Origin: Candidatus Yanofskybacteria bacterium RIFCSPHIGHO2_01_FULL_44_22
GTDB taxonomy: Bacteria; Patescibacteriota; Minisyncoccia; 2-02-FULL-40-12; GWA2-44-9
Direction: 5' to 3'
DNA: 15,865 bases
Assembly (NCBI GenBank): GCA_001794205.1
Contig: MGJJ01000010.1
Location: 1-15,865, forward strand
Shown here: piece by piece, positions 13,417 to 15,865 of the stretch
How the letters are laid out: every line of letters starts with the position of its first letter
Numbering within the stretch: position 1 is the first letter of the stretch
Translations under genes and position numbers: made by a program
Notes under the pieces: model-generated
What the model was told of the DNA's origin: nothing
Seen by the model: the letters and a program-made list of their open reading frames with translations, nothing else
The model's database searches: none

Positions 13417-13598
13417 AGTTCCTTTTATGCTGGCGGTTTGAGGTATTATTGGACTGTTGGCAAATTCAGTAGCCAGATCTCCCACGAAATAACTTCTTAA
13501 ATTTTTGAGCAGTTATCTCGTGGGAGACCTAAGAGGCGCAGAGCTCACACATCACATTCGTGTTCAAAGGGGCAATCTGCGCCTTTTGCTTTTTTATT
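13417..13598 (+). ncRNA. Candidate regulated small RNA, ~180 nt, unassigned
   Basis: It has a defined promoter and an intrinsic terminator but no credible reading frame. Three folded modules are visible. First, CTGGC (about 13430) pairs with GCCAG (13472-13476), with ACTG/CAGT inside. Second, a long hairpin: 13478-13494 pairs with 13511-13527 at 16 of 17 positions (CTCCCACGA...TCGTGGGAG type), and the loop CTTAAA/TTTGAG can continue the stem to about 22 bp. Third, the terminator stem with a 33-nt loop. I do not recognise it as 6S, SRP, tmRNA or RNase P RNA. It might instead be the attenuated leader of the downstream zinc-finger gene, though that start lies 156 nt beyond the terminator. Confidence 0.6.
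13535..13598 (+). terminator. Intrinsic terminator of the candidate small RNA
   Basis: GGCGCAGA (13535-13542) pairs perfectly with TCTGCGCC (13576-13583), followed by TTTTGCTTTTTTATTT. The loop is long (33 nt) and has its own small ACAC/GTGT stem. Confidence 0.75.
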
Positions 13599-13626
13599 TG
13601 CATCATGATATGTTTTGGAAGATATT
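13598..13626 (+). promoter_or_regulatory. Possible weak promoter for the zinc-finger gene
   Basis: TTGCAT (13598-13603), 17-bp spacer, GATATT (13621-13626). It matches the consensus only partly; it is the best candidate between the terminator and the gene. Confidence 0.3.
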
Positions 13627-13645
13627 AAAATAATGATTTTACTTA

Positions 13646-13744
13646 TTGAAATTGCCGATTCCTGCGCCAACGGCTTTTGCTGGCATAATCGGAATTGTTG
13701 GAATTTATGTCGGTTATATAATAATCAAAATAATAATTAAATAA
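13646..13744 (+). CDS. Possible 32-residue hydrophobic peptide
   Basis: From TTG 13646 to TAA the frame encodes MKLPIPAPTAFAGIIGIVG followed by IYVGYIIIK-type residues, a short leader and one membrane-spanning helix with lysines at the end. The pattern looks protein-like, but the AT-rich DNA favours Ile and Lys codons by chance. There is no Shine-Dalgarno. Its stop lies 10 bp before the ATG of the zinc-finger gene. An overlapping frame from ATG 13634 is polar and less convincing. Confidence 0.25.
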   Translation: MKLPIPAPTAFAGIIGIVGIYVGYIIIKIIIK

Positions 13745-13754
13745 ACAAATAAAG

Positions 13755-14123
13755 ATGACACCAGACGAATTACAAAAACTCTACGAGAGTTTGGAAGCTG
13801 AAGAAAAGACTCTCAAGGAACAGCTTAACCGGATAGCCAACAAAAACCCGGCCGTAAAAGGCGATTATCAAATTCGTGTGCCTAATTATGGCGATGAAGA
13901 CGATGAAAACACGCAAGAAGTCGTTGATTTAGACAGGAATTTGGCATTGGAAAGAGAATTTGAAGACAAATTGAGAGAAATAGAGAAAACGAAAGAAAAA
14001 ATTAAGAATGGAACCTACGGAAAATGCGAGAATTGCTCGGTTGAAATCAACGAATCTCGATTGAAAGTAAGGCCGGCTTCTACTTTGTGCGTAAAGTGTG
14101 CCGAATCGGCACAGCTTGCTTAG
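13755..14123 (+). CDS. DksA/TraR family C4 zinc-finger protein
   Basis: A 122-aa member of the DksA/TraR group. These proteins enter the secondary channel of RNA polymerase and adjust initiation, often with ppGpp; related YteA-type proteins have no known target. Seen: an N-terminal helix (TPDELQKLYESLEAEEKTL), an acidic stretch YGDEDDENTQEVVD that replaces the family's central coiled-coil tip region, a second helix (LALEREFEDKLREIEKTKEKI), then the zinc finger with Cys91, Cys94, Cys112 and Cys115 and the usual NGTYGKCENC lead-in. Whether the tip acidic pair of DksA is conserved cannot be stated. ATG 13755 has only a weak AAAG ahead. It overlaps the longest reading of the next gene but not the start I prefer. 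Confidence 0.88.
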   Translation: MTPDELQKLYESLEAEEKTLKEQLNRIANKNPAVKGDYQIRVPNYGDEDDENTQEVVDLDRNLALEREFEDKLREIEKTKEKIKNGTYGKCENCSVEINESRLKVRPASTLCVKCAESAQLA

Positions 14124-14173
14124 TTCTTGGTCTTTTTAGTTTAACACCGTTGCGGAGGGAAACGGACGGGGTT

Positions 14174-15739
14174 TTGTCCACCAGAATCTTTTCTTCCGCC
14201 ATAAACGGTATTAACGCCCAACTCATTGAAGTGGAGGTTGATTCCAACCCCGGGCTTCACGCTTTTAACATCGTCGGATTGCCCGACAAGGCAGTAGAAG
14301 AATCAAAAGACAGAATCGCTTCGGCGATAAAAAACAGCGGCTTAACGCCGCCGAACTCAAAACACAGGAAAATCATAATAAATCTTGCCCCAGCTGACCT
14401 TAAAAAAGAAGGGCCTTCTTACGACTTGCCCATTGCGGTCGGCTATCTTCTTGAAACCGGACAAATAAAGTTTGACTCGTCAAAAACAATGTTTATCGGA
14501 GAATTGTCTCTGAACGGGTCCCTAAAATGCACCAGTGGCGTTCTGGCGACGGCTATTTTAGCTCAAAATTTAGGTTTTAAAGAATTAATTGTCCCCTCTT
14601 CCAACAAAAAAGAAGCCTTAGTTGTTAGCGGACTTATTATTGTTGGAGCAAAAAATATCAGCGAAGTTGTCGGTCATATAGACGGCACAATGCCTCTTTT
14701 AGCTGAAAATTCGGCTAACATTTTTGCAGAAAATGACAACGAAAACATTGAGACGGATTCCTTATTTGCCATAAAAGGCCAGGAAATCGCCAAAAGAGCT
14801 TTGGTTGTTGCCGCCGCCGGCGCTCATAATGTCTTAATGTCCGGTCCGCCCGGTTCCGGTAAAACTCTTTTAGCCAAAGCTCTTGCGGAATTGATGCCCA
14901 AAATGTCGCTTGACGAAGCCATAGAGGTGGCTAAAATCTATAGCTCCGTCGGTTTATTAAAGGATTCTTCGCTCTCTTTCAAAAGGCCGTTCAGAAATCC
15001 CCACCACACCACTTCCGCGCCGGCCATGGTCGGAGGCGGGACATGGCCTAAGCCGGGAGAGATAAGTTTGGCCCATCGGGGCGTCTTATTTCTGGACGAA
15101 TTACCGGAATTTCCAAGGAATGTGCTGGAAAGTCTTCGTCAACCGCTTGAGGACGGCGTAATTTCAGTTGTCCGGACTTCAAATTCCGTTGTTTTGCCTG
15201 CAAAATTTACCTTGGTGGCGGCCATGAATCCCTGTCCTTGCGGCAACTATGGCAGTGAGAAAAACACTTGTATTTGCTCCCCATTCAATGTTTTAAGGTA
15301 TAGAAAGCGAATTTCCGGCCCCCTGCTTGATAGAATGGATATCTATATGAATGTTCCGCGCGAAACAATTTCCGATGAGGAGGCCGCCAAAAACACGGCC
15401 AAAACAGCGGTTTTAACTGCAAAAATGGCGAAAATAAAAGAATCCATTAAAAAAGCAAGGGAAACCCAAAAAGAGCGGTTTAAAAACTTAGGATTATTTA
15501 GCAATTCGGAAATTAACCATAAAAACATCACCCAATATTGTGTTTTAGACAAAGAAGCCGAGCATTTCCTGATTCAGGCGGCGAATAACAAGAATCTCTC
15601 ATTGCGGGCCTATCATAAAATTAAAAAAGTGGCCCGAACTATAGCTGATTTGGAGGGCGAAAAAATTATAAAACAAAACCATATAGCCGAAGCGTTAAGA
15701 TTCAGGATGGATAGCGATGCATTGAGAGAATTGGGGTGA
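14174..15739 (+). CDS. comM: ComM/YifB-type Mg-chelatase-like AAA+ ATPase
   Basis: A 521-aa AAA+ protein of the ComM (YifB) family. In naturally competent bacteria ComM is a hexameric helicase that helps branch migration when incoming DNA recombines; CPR genomes commonly keep it with competence-type DNA uptake genes. Seen: the N-terminal ChlI/Lon-like domain (SSAINGINAQLIEVEVD...HAFNIVGLPDKAV), Walker A GPPGSGKT (residues 224-231), Walker B VLFLDELPE (Asp308, Glu309), NPCPCGNYG with further Cys in TCICSP, the arginine-rich RISGPLLDRMD sensor and the C-terminal YHKIKKVARTIADLEG. The TTG at 14174 gives the usual start just before STRIFSSAI; GGAGGGA lies 13 nt upstream. ATG 14087 would overlap the zinc-finger gene and add 29 untypical residues. 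Likely co-transcribed with that gene (50-bp gap). Confidence 0.93.
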   Translation: MSTRIFSSAINGINAQLIEVEVDSNPGLHAFNIVGLPDKAVEESKDRIASAIKNSGLTPPNSKHRKIIINLAPADLKKEGPSYDLPIAVGYLLETGQIKFDSSKTMFIGELSLNGSLKCTSGVLATAILAQNLGFKELIVPSSNKKEALVVSGLIIVGAKNISEVVGHIDGTMPLLAENSANIFAENDNENIETDSLFAIKGQEIAKRALVVAAAGAHNVLMSGPPGSGKTLLAKALAELMPKMSLDEAIEVAKIYSSVGLLKDSSLSFKRPFRNPHHTTSAPAMVGGGTWPKPGEISLAHRGVLFLDELPEFPRNVLESLRQPLEDGVISVVRTSNSVVLPAKFTLVAAMNPCPCGNYGSEKNTCICSPFNVLRYRKRISGPLLDRMDIYMNVPRETISDEEAAKNTAKTAVLTAKMAKIKESIKKARETQKERFKNLGLFSNSEINHKNITQYCVLDKEAEHFLIQAANNKNLSLRAYHKIKKVARTIADLEGEKIIKQNHIAEALRFRMDSDALRELG

Positions 15740-15744
15740 ACATT

Positions 15745-15782
15745 TCAAATTTGTCCCCCTTTATTTTAAATTGATTTTTTTT
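15745..15782 (+). terminator. Weak terminator-like stem after comM
   Basis: TCAAATTT (15745-15752) can pair with AAATTGA (15768-15774) with one bulge, followed by eight T. The stem is all but AT, so it would be a weak terminator. TTGATT (15771-15776), 16 bp, TAAACT (15793-15798) on the same stretch could be the promoter of the next gene. Confidence 0.35.
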
Positions 15783-15848
15783 GCAGAAAAAGTAAACTGG
15801 TCGCAGTTCTCTCAATTGCCTGTATTTCAATAAAATAAAGGAGCGGCC

Positions 15849-15865
15849 ATGAATCTTGGTTGGAA
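15849..15865 (+). CDS. Start of an unidentified gene, cut by window edge
   Basis: ATG 15849 is preceded by AAAGGAG (15837-15843) with 5 nt spacing, a good ribosome binding site. Only MNLGW is visible, so nothing can be said about the product. Confidence 0.6.

Noticed and set aside
14087..14173. ATG 14087 as the comM start
   Set aside because: It overlaps the zinc-finger gene by 37 bp, adds 29 residues without family similarity, and TTG 14174 gives the standard N-terminus.
1..15865. CRISPR array, tRNA or rRNA genes
   Set aside because: No regularly spaced identical repeats, no cloverleaf with a GGTTCGAATCC-type T loop and no rRNA-like segment were noticed on either strand.

Overview
The window looks like a piece of a small, streamlined Candidate Phyla Radiation (Patescibacteria, probably Parcubacteria) chromosome. 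The reasons are: moderate GC with AT-rich spacers; housekeeping genes mixed with short uncharacterised membrane proteins; a shortened RsmI; a proline-rich single-pass membrane protein of a kind common in these genomes; TTG starts; and many genes with no Shine-Dalgarno sequence. TGA ends several genes and TGG encodes Trp, so the code is the standard bacterial one and not the Gracilibacteria/SR1 code. The lineage is inferred from gene content, not from a search.

Bases 1-4740 carry a minus-strand run read from right to left: an M16 zinc peptidase, an AI-2E family permease, rsmI and metG, which runs off the left edge. A sigma70-like promoter lies directly before the peptidase. Upstream (about 4766-4893, minus) is a candidate ~128-nt structured RNA with its own promoter and intrinsic terminator. 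A secreted M23 peptidase (5000-5929, plus) with a strong ribosome binding site and terminator follows, then a minus-strand Xer-type tyrosine recombinase (6189-7109).

From 7337 on, everything is on the plus strand: an unknown two-helix membrane protein, a 60-aa hydrophobic protein with the best promoter in the window and its own terminator, then rpsO, a NYN-domain putative nuclease, and pnp. The rpsO-pnp order is the classic RNA-decay arrangement, here with a NYN protein placed between. A proline-rich membrane protein follows, then a 559-bp gene-free stretch, then a DksA/TraR-type zinc-finger protein, a ComM-type Mg-chelatase-like AAA+ ATPase, and the first codons of another gene.

The most interesting non-gene signals are three. 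(1) A palindromic element with CCCGAACGAAG-type ends appears twice, each copy flanked by a short ATGA(A/G)T direct repeat. One copy (118-bp unit) separates rpsO from the NYN gene and duplicates the NYN start codon. The other (54-bp unit) sits in frame inside the S1 domain of PNPase. (2) The pnp leader has a long hairpin with a competing fold, in the place where enterobacteria keep their RNase III/PNPase autoregulation hairpin. (3) The 13.2-13.6 kb gap holds a cluster of GGTGAC/GTCACC half-sites, a perfect DnaA-box sequence, a strong promoter with a half-site pair inside its spacer, and a ~180-nt RNA with a 17-bp hairpin and a terminator. No tRNA, rRNA, CRISPR array or intact insertion sequence was seen.
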